The notes beneath the pieces are model-generated. The model saw nothing but the letters and a program-made list of their open reading frames with translations, had not been told where the DNA came from and did not search any database. A stretch of 38,574 bases of DNA, taken from assembly GCA_934654805.1 (NCBI GenBank), contig CAKUGW010000013.1, positions 1 to 38,574 of the forward strand. Direction: 5' to 3'. The stretch's first letter is position 1. Every line of letters begins with the position of its first letter. The translations under genes and the position numbers were made by a program. This stretch comes from an uncultured Kiritimatiellota bacterium (GTDB lineage Bacteria; Verrucomicrobiota; Kiritimatiellia; RFP12; UBA1067). Below are positions 28,787 through 36,107 of the stretch, piece by piece.

Positions 28787-29898
28787 GAAACCGCAATTTC
28801 TTCGCGGCCCACTATGACCGGATTGCCGCCGCCGTCGGCGTGGCGGCCCTCGTGGGCGGCATCGCGTTCTTCGCCCTTTCGCAGGGCGATGACCCGGAGA
28901 CGGCCGCCGCGAACGCCGCGCAGGCCGTCAGCCGCATGAAGCCGTCCGAGACGGGCGTCGCGGCCGTCGACATGACGGCGTACGAAAGCGCGACGCGCCT
29001 CGTGAAGAGCCCGACGGTCGTGAACGAGCTGACGGGCACGAGCGCCTCGTTCCTCGCGAGCGAACGCCGCGTCAAGTGCAAGAAGTGCCACAAGGCGATT
29101 CCCGGCGACGTCAGGGCCTTCCCGAACTGCCCCTTCTGCGGCGAGAAGCAGGAAGAGGAGAAGAAGGTCGTCCTCGACGCCGACGGCGACGGCATGCCGG
29201 ACGAGTGGGAGAGGCGCTATGGCCTGAATCCCAACGATCCGGCGGACGCGAACGCCGACAAGGACGGCGACGGCTTCACGAACCTGGAGGAGTACCTCGC
29301 GAAGACGGATCCGACCGATCCGCGCGACCATCCGGACTACCTCGACTCGGTCAAGATCGTCCTGCCGCTCAAGGAGACCTACCTGCCGTTCGTCTTCACG
29401 AAGGCGACGAAGATCCCGTCGGGCTGGCGGTGCGAGTTCTTCGACCCGAAGCAGCGCGACGACTACGGGCGCCTCGGGCGGACGCTCACGGCGGTCATCG
29501 GCGAGGAGATCGGCGCGAGCGTGAAGAGCCCGTCGGGCTATGTGCTCAAGGCGTACGTGAAGAAGGAGGTGAAGCGTCCGCGCAAGGGCATGAAGGGCCT
29601 GTTCGTGACGGACGACGTGTCGGAAGTCACGCTCGTGCGCAAGACGGACAAGAAGGCCGTCACGCTCGTGATTGCGCAGGACAAGCGCGTCAAGCCGCAG
29701 CCGGTCGACGTCATGGTCTCGCTGGCCTACGAGCGCGGCGGGCTGACGACGTTCGAGGCCGTGCCGGGCACGGAACTCGACCTGAACGGCGAAAAGTACA
29801 GGGTCGCCGAGATCCTGCCGGTCGGCAAGGGCGCGAAGGTGACTTTCCAGAACGTCCGCACGGGCAGGAGCCGCACCCTTGAAGCCCTTGAACAGTGA
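28783..29898 (+). CDS. Membrane protein with zinc ribbon and TSP3-like loops (PilP / Amuc_1099 position)
   Basis: The product has 371 residues. A TM helix lies at about residues 13-34. A four-Cys zinc ribbon follows (Cys99, Cys102, Cys116, Cys119; KCKKCHKAIPG and NCPFCGEKQ). Next are two Ca-binding TSP3-like loops (DADGDGMPDEWERRYG and DKDGDGFTNLEEYL, about residues 130-175). The C-terminal ~170 residues are beta-rich with two SH3-like stretches ending in GKGAKVTFQNVRTGRSRTL. It occupies the place of PilP/Amuc_1099, between the PilO-like gene and the secretin, so it may link inner membrane and secretin. Function is inferred from position. It overlaps the upstream gene by ATGA. Confidence 0.8.
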   Translation: MRNRNFFAAHYDRIAAAVGVAALVGGIAFFALSQGDDPETAAANAAQAVSRMKPSETGVAAVDMTAYESATRLVKSPTVVNELTGTSASFLASERRVKCKKCHKAIPGDVRAFPNCPFCGEKQEEEKKVVLDADGDGMPDEWERRYGLNPNDPADANADKDGDGFTNLEEYLAKTDPTDPRDHPDYLDSVKIVLPLKETYLPFVFTKATKIPSGWRCEFFDPKQRDDYGRLGRTLTAVIGEEIGASVKSPSGYVLKAYVKKEVKRPRKGMKGLFVTDDVSEVTLVRKTDKKAVTLVIAQDKRVKPQPVDVMVSLAYERGGLTTFEAVPGTELDLNGEKYRVAEILPVGKGAKVTFQNVRTGRSRTLEALEQ

Positions 29899-29916
29899 GA
29901 AAAGATATTGTATACT
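29888..29916 (+). promoter_or_regulatory. Sigma70-like promoter for the secretin gene
   Basis: TTGAAC at 29888-29893 and TATACT at 29911-29916 are 17 bp apart. The -35 box lies in the last codons of the upstream gene. An AT-rich leader follows with AGGTGG at 29936-29941, five bases before ATG 29947. The secretin can thus be made separately from the upstream operon. Confidence 0.65.
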
Positions 29917-29946
29917 ATTACCCACAATAACGAATAGGTGGTTTAA

Positions 29947-32900
29947 ATGACGAGCTTCAAAATGATTGCCGCGTGCAGCGCGGCGTTGGCAATGTCGGTG
30001 GCTTCGCTGAATGCGTCGGCGCAGGACGACCTCGACGTCCTGCTCAAGGACCTTGAGGGCGAGACGGCGAAGCCGGCCGAAAAGCCGGCGGCGGCCGAAG
30101 CCCCCAAGGCGGAAGAGCCGGCGGCGGAAGAGGCGAAGGCCGAACCTGCCGTGGCGGAAAAGGCGTCGGCAACGTCGGCAAACGAGAAGGTGGCGGCCGC
30201 AGCTGACGAGGCCGCTGAGCCGAACGCGATGGCCGAAGAGGCCGCCTCGACGGCTGAAGCCGAAGCGTCTGCCGCAGTTAAGGGTTCTTCCGACAAGGTT
30301 GATGACGTGCTGAACCTGCTTGACCAGCTGGCCGAGGAGTCATCGTCCGAGAAGACGGCGGACAAGACCGCCGAGCCGAATGCGGTTGCGGCCAGTGAGA
30401 CCTTGGAACCGAAGGCGACTGGAGTCTCTGCGGCGGACAAGACCGCTGAGCCGAAGGCGAAGAAGGTCGAAAAGTCCGCCGCCGCTAAACGCCCCGACGA
30501 GGAGCTTCTCGTGAACATCGCGACGACCGAGCGGCTGCGCCGCGACTCGCTCGATGCGCAGGCGAAGCGCGAGATCCTCTCGGCGCGCGCGAGCATGGAG
30601 GCGAAGGAGTTCACCGACGCGGTGCGCCACTACGGCCTCGCGGTCAAGCTCCTGAACGACAGCTCGGCATCGAAGGCCCTGCGCAAGGAGTGCGACCAGG
30701 GCATCGCCGAGGGCCTGTACCGCGCCGCCCTTCAGGAGGACGAGATCGGCCGCCGGGCGAAGGCCGTTGCGCTGATGGAGAAGGCTTTGGAGATGCGCCA
30801 CCCGAAGGCGCGCCGCGCGCTGGAGAAGTGGACGGCGCAGAGCGACGTCGATGTCACGAAGACCGATTTCTCGGAGGCCTCCCAGCGCCGCAACGACGAG
30901 GACTACAAGGCGGAGCGCGACGTCATCCGCCGCCACCTGCGCCGGTCGCGCCAGTATCTCGCGCTGCGCGACATGTCGCGCGCGCTTGACGAGTGCGAGA
31001 GCGTGCTGAAGGTCGACCCGTACAACCAGGAGGCGATTCGCCTGCGCCGTGCGATCCAGAACAAGCGCCAGACGATTCTCCGACAGGAGCGCGTCGCGGC
31101 GCGCGACGGCATGATCGCCGATGTCGACGAGGCCTGGCGGCCCGTCTACGCCGTCAACGCCGCGCAGCTGGCTGAGACGACGTCCGAGACCGTCAAGTCC
31201 AATGCGGGCGAGGACCCGGAACGGACGATGGAGCAGGACATCGAGAAGCGCATGCGCGAGATGCGCCTGCCGACGATCGAGTTCAAGCCGCCGGCGACGA
31301 TTATCGAGGCCGTCGAGTTCTTCCGCACGGCGTCGCGCGACTACGACCGCCCCGACATCCCGATCGAGAAGCGCGGCTTCAACTTCGTGCTGCGCACCCC
31401 GGTCGGGGCCATCAAGCAGCAGGCGGCGCAGGAGGAGGCGTCGAATGACTTCTCGTCCAATGTGGCGGAAGACACGGAGGCGACCGCGAACGGGCTGCCG
31501 CCGATTCCGAAGATCACCGCGAGCGACATCTCGTTCTATGACGCCCTGAAGCTCGTCTGCGACTCGGTCGACTACAAGTTCATCGTCCGCGGCCCGATCG
31601 TCATGGTCATGCAGAAGGACATGTCGACCGCCGAGCTCCTCTCGCGCAAGTACAACGTGCCGGAGGCGTTCGTCGAGCGCGTCAACTCCGCGTCCGAGGA
31701 GATGAAGGAGATGGGCGGTTTCGGCGCGTCCAACCGCCAGGCGAAGAAGGCGGACGAGGAGGGCGAGGGCGAAGGCCGCGACTGGAAGGCGTTCTTCGAG
31801 GAGATGGGCGTCAAGTGGCCGGAGGGCTCGTCGATCAAGCACATCAAGGCCCTCGGCAAGCTCTACGTCCGCAACACGCGCGAGAACCTCGCGGAGTTCG
31901 AGAAGGTCCTCGACGAACTCGGCGGCCAGCCGCAGCTCATCGAGATCGAGACGCGCTTCGTCGAAGTCTCGCAGGAAGACCTCAACTCGCTCGGCTTCGA
32001 GTGGATCCTCAACAGCAACATGCCGCTCACCGACCGCTTCGGCCTCGGCAAGGCGCTGGGCCTGAAGAACGCGGGATACGTCACGGAGACGACGGGCGGC
32101 GAGACGGTCACGGTGCCGGATCGCGTGATTACGCGGACGGAAGGCGGCACGACGATTACCGAGACGATCAAAGGCGGTACGCGCACCTTGGGCACGGCGA
32201 CCACCTCGTCGAAGTTCAGCCGTGGCGGGGCGAGCCGGACGGTTGGCGTGGACGCCTTCGGCGGCACGTCGGACTACCAGAACGGCAACCGCTACCTCTC
32301 GACGGTCGGCAACCACATCTCGGGCGAGGCGGCGTCGAACAACGACCAGTTCATGCGCGTGAACGCCTTCCTCGGCCAGGCCGACCTCTCGATGATCCTG
32401 CACATGCTCTCGCAGCGCAGCGACACCGACCTCCTCTCGGCCCCGAAGGTCGTCACGAAGTCGGGCGAGCAGGCCATCATCAAGGTCGTCACGGAATACA
32501 TCTACCCGCAGGACTACAACGTGCAGCTCCAGTCGAGCTCGTCGGGCTCGTCGGGCGGCACGTCCGGCGGCGGGCAGTCGGCGATTCTCGCCGTCGTCGA
32601 GCCGCAGAACTTCACGATGCGCGAGGTCGGCGTCATCCTCGACGTCATCCCGACCTACTCCGAGGCGAACGGCGGCACGATCGACCTGGAGCTGAAGCCG
32701 GCGGTGATCGACGAGCCGATCTGGTACAACTACGGCATGCGCATCCCGTTCACGGGCAACACGTCGTCCGGCACGATGGCCGACATCGGAAACATCTTCA
32801 CGGGCATGTCGACGGCCCTCGCGCAGATCGGCGCGACGCTGACGCCGGACGAGACGGCGGCCTTGGCGAAGAACGTCGTCGCCTCGGCGACGGATGCGGC

Positions 32901-33258
32901 GGCGAACGTCTCCTCGTCCTCCTCCTCGACGATGACGTGGTATGACGCGCCGATGCAGCAGCCGTTCTTCCACGTGCGCTCGATCGAGTCGAAGGTCTCG
33001 ATCACGCCGGGCGCGACGGTCGTCATGGGCGGCCTCATCACAGAGGCGCGCAAGGCGATGGACGACAAGATCCCGTTCCTCGGCGACCTGCCGTACATCG
33101 GACGCCTCTTCCGCAGCCATGCGGAGAAGACGACGAAGCGCAACTTGCTCATCTTCGTGACGGGCCGCCTGATCACGCCGTCCGGTCGCGAGCTCCGCGT
33201 GAACCAGGAGCGCGCGACGGACGCGGCCGAAGTCAAGCCCGCCCCCAAGGCGGAGTGA
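29947..33258 (+). CDS. Type II/IV secretin (PilQ-like, Amuc_1098 position)
   Basis: The product has 1103 residues and forms the outer-membrane pore of the pilus-like or secretion machine. A signal peptide (MTSFKMIAACSAALAMSVAS, cleavage near NASAQ) is followed by a ~150-residue Ala/Glu/Lys-rich disordered stretch. Residues ~190-400 are TPR-like helices. An STN/N0-like domain starts near 435 (LPTIEFKPPATIIEAVEFF ... YKFIVRGPIVMVM). An N1-like domain lies near 622-672 (SSIKHIKALGKLYVRNTRENL). The secretin core runs from ~664 to ~1080, with EIETRFVEVSQEDLNSLGFEW, the gate-region Gly/Ser-rich loop, VGVILDVIPTY and the family signature GATVVMGGLI ... KIPFLGDLPYIGRLFRS. The secretin call is secure. 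Calling it PilQ rests on the neighbouring PilM-like gene. Confidence 0.92.
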   Translation: MTSFKMIAACSAALAMSVASLNASAQDDLDVLLKDLEGETAKPAEKPAAAEAPKAEEPAAEEAKAEPAVAEKASATSANEKVAAAADEAAEPNAMAEEAASTAEAEASAAVKGSSDKVDDVLNLLDQLAEESSSEKTADKTAEPNAVAASETLEPKATGVSAADKTAEPKAKKVEKSAAAKRPDEELLVNIATTERLRRDSLDAQAKREILSARASMEAKEFTDAVRHYGLAVKLLNDSSASKALRKECDQGIAEGLYRAALQEDEIGRRAKAVALMEKALEMRHPKARRALEKWTAQSDVDVTKTDFSEASQRRNDEDYKAERDVIRRHLRRSRQYLALRDMSRALDECESVLKVDPYNQEAIRLRRAIQNKRQTILRQERVAARDGMIADVDEAWRPVYAVNAAQLAETTSETVKSNAGEDPERTMEQDIEKRMREMRLPTIEFKPPATIIEAVEFFRTASRDYDRPDIPIEKRGFNFVLRTPVGAIKQQAAQEEASNDFSSNVAEDTEATANGLPPIPKITASDISFYDALKLVCDSVDYKFIVRGPIVMVMQKDMSTAELLSRKYNVPEAFVERVNSASEEMKEMGGFGASNRQAKKADEEGEGEGRDWKAFFEEMGVKWPEGSSIKHIKALGKLYVRNTRENLAEFEKVLDELGGQPQLIEIETRFVEVSQEDLNSLGFEWILNSNMPLTDRFGLGKALGLKNAGYVTETTGGETVTVPDRVITRTEGGTTITETIKGGTRTLGTATTSSKFSRGGASRTVGVDAFGGTSDYQNGNRYLSTVGNHISGEAASNNDQFMRVNAFLGQADLSMILHMLSQRSDTDLLSAPKVVTKSGEQAIIKVVTEYIYPQDYNVQLQSSSSGSSGGTSGGGQSAILAVVEPQNFTMREVGVILDVIPTYSEANGGTIDLELKPAVIDEPIWYNYGMRIPFTGNTSSGTMADIGNIFTGMSTALAQIGATLTPDETAALAKNVVASATDAAANVSSSSSSTMTWYDAPMQQPFFHVRSIESKVSITPGATVVMGGLITEARKAMDDKIPFLGDLPYIGRLFRSHAEKTTKRNLLIFVTGRLITPSGRELRVNQERATDAAEVKPAPKAE

Positions 33259-33950
33259 ACGGACAGCTGAAGATCTGTCTCACGGGAGGGATTGCCTGCG
33301 GCAAGTCCCTCCTTTCGCATTATCTGAACGACTTCGGCGTCGAGACGATTGATGCGGACGACATCGTGCACGAGCTGATTCCCGACCCGGCGGCGCGCAG
33401 ACGTCTCGCCGCCGAGGTCTTCGCCGACCCCGCGAAGCGCCGCGCCCTCGAAGCGAAGCTCCATCCGATCGTGAAGGAGAGGATTGAGGAATTCTTGGAG
33501 AAGGGAAGATGGAAGAAGGAAGAAGGTGGAAGGAAAGGAAGAAGGAAGAGGGAAGAAGGAAGAAGTGTGGTTGCTTCGGCGTTTTTTTCGTGCGGTACAG
33601 AAAAGCAAGAAGATGAAAATTCCGCACTTCTTCCTTCTTCCCTCTTCCCTCTTCCTTCTTTCCTCTTCCCTCTTCCTCCCATCGCCATCATCCCGCTTCT
33701 CTTCGAAGCGCACTGGGAGAAAAATTTTGATATAATATGCTGCGTCGTCTCCGAAAGGGATACGCAGATCTCGCGGATGATGACGACGCGCGGCTACACG
33801 CGCGCAGAGGCCGAGGCCCGACTGGCGGCGCAGATGCCGGTTGCGGAGAAGGCCGCCAAATCCCACTACGTGATCCACAATGACGGCACACCCGAAGAAC
33901 TGAAAGAAGAAGTTAAAAAATTCCTGACTTGGGTCTCAACCCTCTCTTGA
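33255..33950 (+). CDS. coaE: Dephospho-CoA kinase with an in-frame repeat insert
   Basis: CoaE phosphorylates dephospho-CoA at the 3' hydroxyl, the last step of CoA synthesis. The GTG start overlaps the secretin TGA (GTGA). Family features: P-loop TGGIACGKS, ETIDADDIVHEL, the KLHPIVKERI helix, AIIPLLFEA and the C-terminal RLAAQMPVAEKAAKSHYVIHNDGT. Between KERIEEFLE and PPIAIIPLLFEA, residues ~84-142 are encoded by a palindromic heptad repeat: a Lys/Arg/Glu/Gly-rich half, then a Leu/Pro/Ser-rich half. The total is 231 residues; without the insert it would be about 170-175, somewhat shorter than the usual ~200. The active-site motifs are intact, so it is probably functional, but this is untested. 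A TATAAT hexamer at 33731 has no good -35 and is likely chance. Confidence 0.9.
   Translation: MNGQLKICLTGGIACGKSLLSHYLNDFGVETIDADDIVHELIPDPAARRRLAAEVFADPAKRRALEAKLHPIVKERIEEFLEKGRWKKEEGGRKGRRKREEGRSVVASAFFSCGTEKQEDENSALLPSSLFPLPSFLFPLPPIAIIPLLFEAHWEKNFDIICCVVSERDTQISRMMTTRGYTRAEAEARLAAQMPVAEKAAKSHYVIHNDGTPEELKEEVKKFLTWVSTLS
33502..33681. repeat. Palindromic 7-bp-period element inserted in-frame in coaE
   Basis: The left arm is made of GGAAGAA-type heptads at 33504-33531 and 33537-33564. The right arm has seven CCTTCTT-type heptads at 33626-33674. The best paired arms, 33537-33570 and 33622-33655, match as inverted repeats at 32 of 34 positions around a 51-nt centre. The host frame is open throughout. 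The mRNA could form a very long hairpin inside the coding region. Confidence 0.9.
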
Positions 33951-33956
33951 CTCCCC

Positions 33957-34031
33957 ATTCACCCATTCGACAATTCACCCATTCACCCATTCACCCATTC
34001 ACCCATTCGACAATTCGATTATTCGATTATT
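33957..34031 (+). repeat. Nine-unit 8-bp-period ATTC tract upstream of rho
   Basis: ATTC occurs at 33957 and every 8 bases to 34021 without a miss, followed by ACCC, GACA or GATT. Bases 34013-34031 are the reverse complement of the shared 19-mer. The tract fills nearly all of the coaE-rho gap and ends 7 bases before the rho ATG, so it forms the rho leader. Confidence 0.9.
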
Positions 34032-34038
34032 TCTTATC

Positions 34039-35616
34039 ATGGCTGAAGAACTTGACGTATTCGCGGGGGCGATGAAAGCCTCCAAGCAGCAGAACCCCGG
34101 CAACGGCGGCAACCCGAACGGCAACGCCGCGCCCGCGCCGAAGCAGAATCCGCCGAAGAAGAAGTTCTTCGGCAAGAATCGCGGCAACTTCAATCGCGGC
34201 GGCAACGGCGGTGCGCGGCAGAACAACTCGCCCATTCGCGGCGCGAACGGCGAGGAGTCGGTGAACCCGCTCCTCAACGCGCCGCTGCCGACGGAGCCGA
34301 AGGCGGCCGAGCCCGCGCCGGCGAATCCGCACCGCAACCCGGAAATGCCCGAATACCGCCTCGCCGACATCCAGACCTGGCCCGCGCCGGTCATCGTCGA
34401 GCGCATGATGCCGGGGGCCGACCCGGAGGAGCTCGGCACCTACCGCAAGCATGAGCTCATCTTCGCCGCGATCCGCCAGTACCTCCAGCAGGGCGGCGGC
34501 GTCCTCGCGTCGGGCTGCCTCGAGATCGTGCGCGAAGGCCACGGCTTCCTGCGGTCGGCGAAGAACAACTTTCTCGCCTGCCCGGAGGACGTCTTCGTCA
34601 CTCAGCAGCAGATCCGCCGCCATGCGCTCCGCACGGGCGACCTCATCGAGGGGCCGATCCGCGACCCGCGCGACAAGGACCGCTTCTTCTGCCTCGGCAA
34701 CGTCCAGACGGTGAACGGCAAGGAGCCGTCCGTCGCCGCGCGCGTCATCCACTTCGAGAACCTGACGGCGACCTTCCCGACGCGGCGCATCCTGCTGGAG
34801 ACCGATCCGAAGGAGTTCTCGACGCGCGTCATCGACCTCTTCACGCCGATCGGCTTCGGCCAGCGCGGCCTCATCATCGCGCCGCCGCGCGTCGGCAAGA
34901 CCGTCCTCCTGCAGAAGATGGCGAACGCGATTTCGAAGAACTACCCGGAGGCGATCCTCATCATCCTGCTCATCGACGAGCGCCCGGAGGAGGTGACGGA
35001 CATGCAGCGCAACACGAAGGCGATGGTGCTGTCCTCGACGTTCGACGAGGAGCCGCAGCACCACGTCAACGTGACGGAGATGGTGCTGGAGTTCTCGAAG
35101 CGCCAGGTCGAGAACGGCAAGGACGTCATCATCCTCATGGACTCGATCACCCGCATGGCGCGCGCCTACAACACCGTCCAGCCGCACTCCGGCAAGATCC
35201 TGACGGGCGGCGTGGACGCGCTGGCGATGCACCGTCCGAAGCGCTTCTTCGGCGCGGCGCGCAACATCGAGGGCGGCGGGTCGCTGACGATCATCGCGAC
35301 GGGCCTCGTGGACACGGGCTCGCGCATGGACGAGGTCATCTTCGAGGAGTTCAAGGGCACGGGCAACATGGAGATCGTGCTGGACCGCGGCCTTGCGGAC
35401 AAGCGCATCTACCCGGCCATCGACATCGAGAAGTCGGGCACGCGCAAGGAAGACCTCCTGCTGGACCCGATGGAGCTGGAGAAGACGTGGGGCATGCGGC
35501 GCATCCTCGCGTCGGCGGGCCCCGAATCGGCGATGCGGTCGGTCCTCAATTCGCTGAAGAAGACGAAGTCGAACCCGGAGTTCCTGCTCGCGCTCGACGT
35601 CAACAAGAACCTGTAA
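34039..35616 (+). CDS. rho: Transcription termination factor Rho
   Basis: Rho is the hexameric RNA-dependent ATPase/helicase that ends transcription. The product has 525 residues, about 100 more than E. coli Rho because of an N-terminal Asn/Gly/Lys-rich extension (residues ~18-95, with NRGNFNRGG and KKKFFGKNRG stretches). A Rho_N-like helical part follows (TYRKHELIFAAI), then the cold-shock RNA-binding domain (ASGCLEIVREGHGFLRS). The ATPase core has Walker A APPRVGKT at about 281-288, Walker B ILLIDERPEEV, the SKRQVENGKDVIILMDSITRMARA segment, HRPKRFFGAARN and SGTRKEDLLLDP. Arg-Val replaces Lys-Ala in the P-loop compared with E. coli. The leader is a repeat tract with no clear ribosome-binding site. 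Confidence 0.96.
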   Translation: MAEELDVFAGAMKASKQQNPGNGGNPNGNAAPAPKQNPPKKKFFGKNRGNFNRGGNGGARQNNSPIRGANGEESVNPLLNAPLPTEPKAAEPAPANPHRNPEMPEYRLADIQTWPAPVIVERMMPGADPEELGTYRKHELIFAAIRQYLQQGGGVLASGCLEIVREGHGFLRSAKNNFLACPEDVFVTQQQIRRHALRTGDLIEGPIRDPRDKDRFFCLGNVQTVNGKEPSVAARVIHFENLTATFPTRRILLETDPKEFSTRVIDLFTPIGFGQRGLIIAPPRVGKTVLLQKMANAISKNYPEAILIILLIDERPEEVTDMQRNTKAMVLSSTFDEEPQHHVNVTEMVLEFSKRQVENGKDVIILMDSITRMARAYNTVQPHSGKILTGGVDALAMHRPKRFFGAARNIEGGGSLTIIATGLVDTGSRMDEVIFEEFKGTGNMEIVLDRGLADKRIYPAIDIEKSGTRKEDLLLDPMELEKTWGMRRILASAGPESAMRSVLNSLKKTKSNPEFLLALDVNKNL

Positions 35617-35644
35617 GACCGAAAGACAACAATGCAAGACTGAA

Positions 35645-35661
35645 CGCGCGCCGTCCGCGCG
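35645..35661 (+). terminator. GC hairpin after rho
   Basis: CGCGCG (35645-35650) and CGCGCG (35656-35661) pair around a 5-nt loop, 29 bases after the rho stop. No U-run follows, so it is at best a weak or Rho-assisted terminator. It also sits directly before the strong ribosome-binding site of the next gene. Confidence 0.35.
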
Positions 35662-35664
35662 CAG

Positions 35665-35673
35665 AAAAGGAGG
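35665..35673 (+). promoter_or_regulatory. Strong ribosome-binding site of the InlB-repeat gene
   Basis: AAAAGGAGG, with a 5-base gap to ATG 35679, is the best Shine-Dalgarno match in the window. It fixes the start of the interrupted gene, whose neighbours mostly lack such a site. Confidence 0.75.
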
Positions 35674-35678
35674 ATATC

Positions 35679-35945
35679 ATGTTGAAAAGGCTGTTCGCAA
35701 GACTTGTTGGATTAGGACTCGTGCTTCAACCTGTTGCGACGATGGCAGTAACGCAGCAACTAACGTGCGTTGAGATTGACGGTCCTTTTGGCCAATATCA
35801 GCAACATGAATCTCTTGTCCCGATAGTTAACTCGTCGTTCACCGTAGAGGTGTTGTTTCGCCAAGATGGATGGCAGACAAAAAACGTTTACGGCACAACA
35901 AGTCAAGGCCTTTTTTATTTCGGAACGAAAACAGATCTTGAGTGA
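35679..35945 (+). CDS. 5' fragment of the interrupted InlB-repeat gene
   Basis: As the sequence stands, translation from the strong ribosome-binding site would give an 88-residue product: a signal peptide plus ~65 residues ending KTDLE. It has no InlB repeat and no recognised fold of its own. It would be secreted if made. Confidence 0.45.
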   Translation: MLKRLFARLVGLGLVLQPVATMAVTQQLTCVEIDGPFGQYQQHESLVPIVNSSFTVEVLFRQDGWQTKNVYGTTSQGLFYFGTKTDLE

Positions 35946-36107
35946 GCAATAAAAAACAGGACGGTTGTCGCGCTTGAAAAGTGGCAGGAGAATGAGAAAC
36001 GGATTTCTTGCGCTTATGATGCCAAACTGTCTTACGATGTCCTTGTTATCTGTCACGAACCCTATCTCTACGACATCGCGTTCGCCGCAAACAACGGTAC
36101 AGGATCG

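Noticed and set aside
33731..33736. TATAAT inside coaE as a promoter for rho
   Set aside because: No -35-like hexamer lies at 16-18 bp upstream, and the bases encode conserved residues (FDIICC).
35943..35945. TGA read as selenocysteine
   Set aside because: The position is not in an enzyme active site, no SECIS-like hairpin is evident directly after it, and TGA serves as a normal stop in neighbouring genes.
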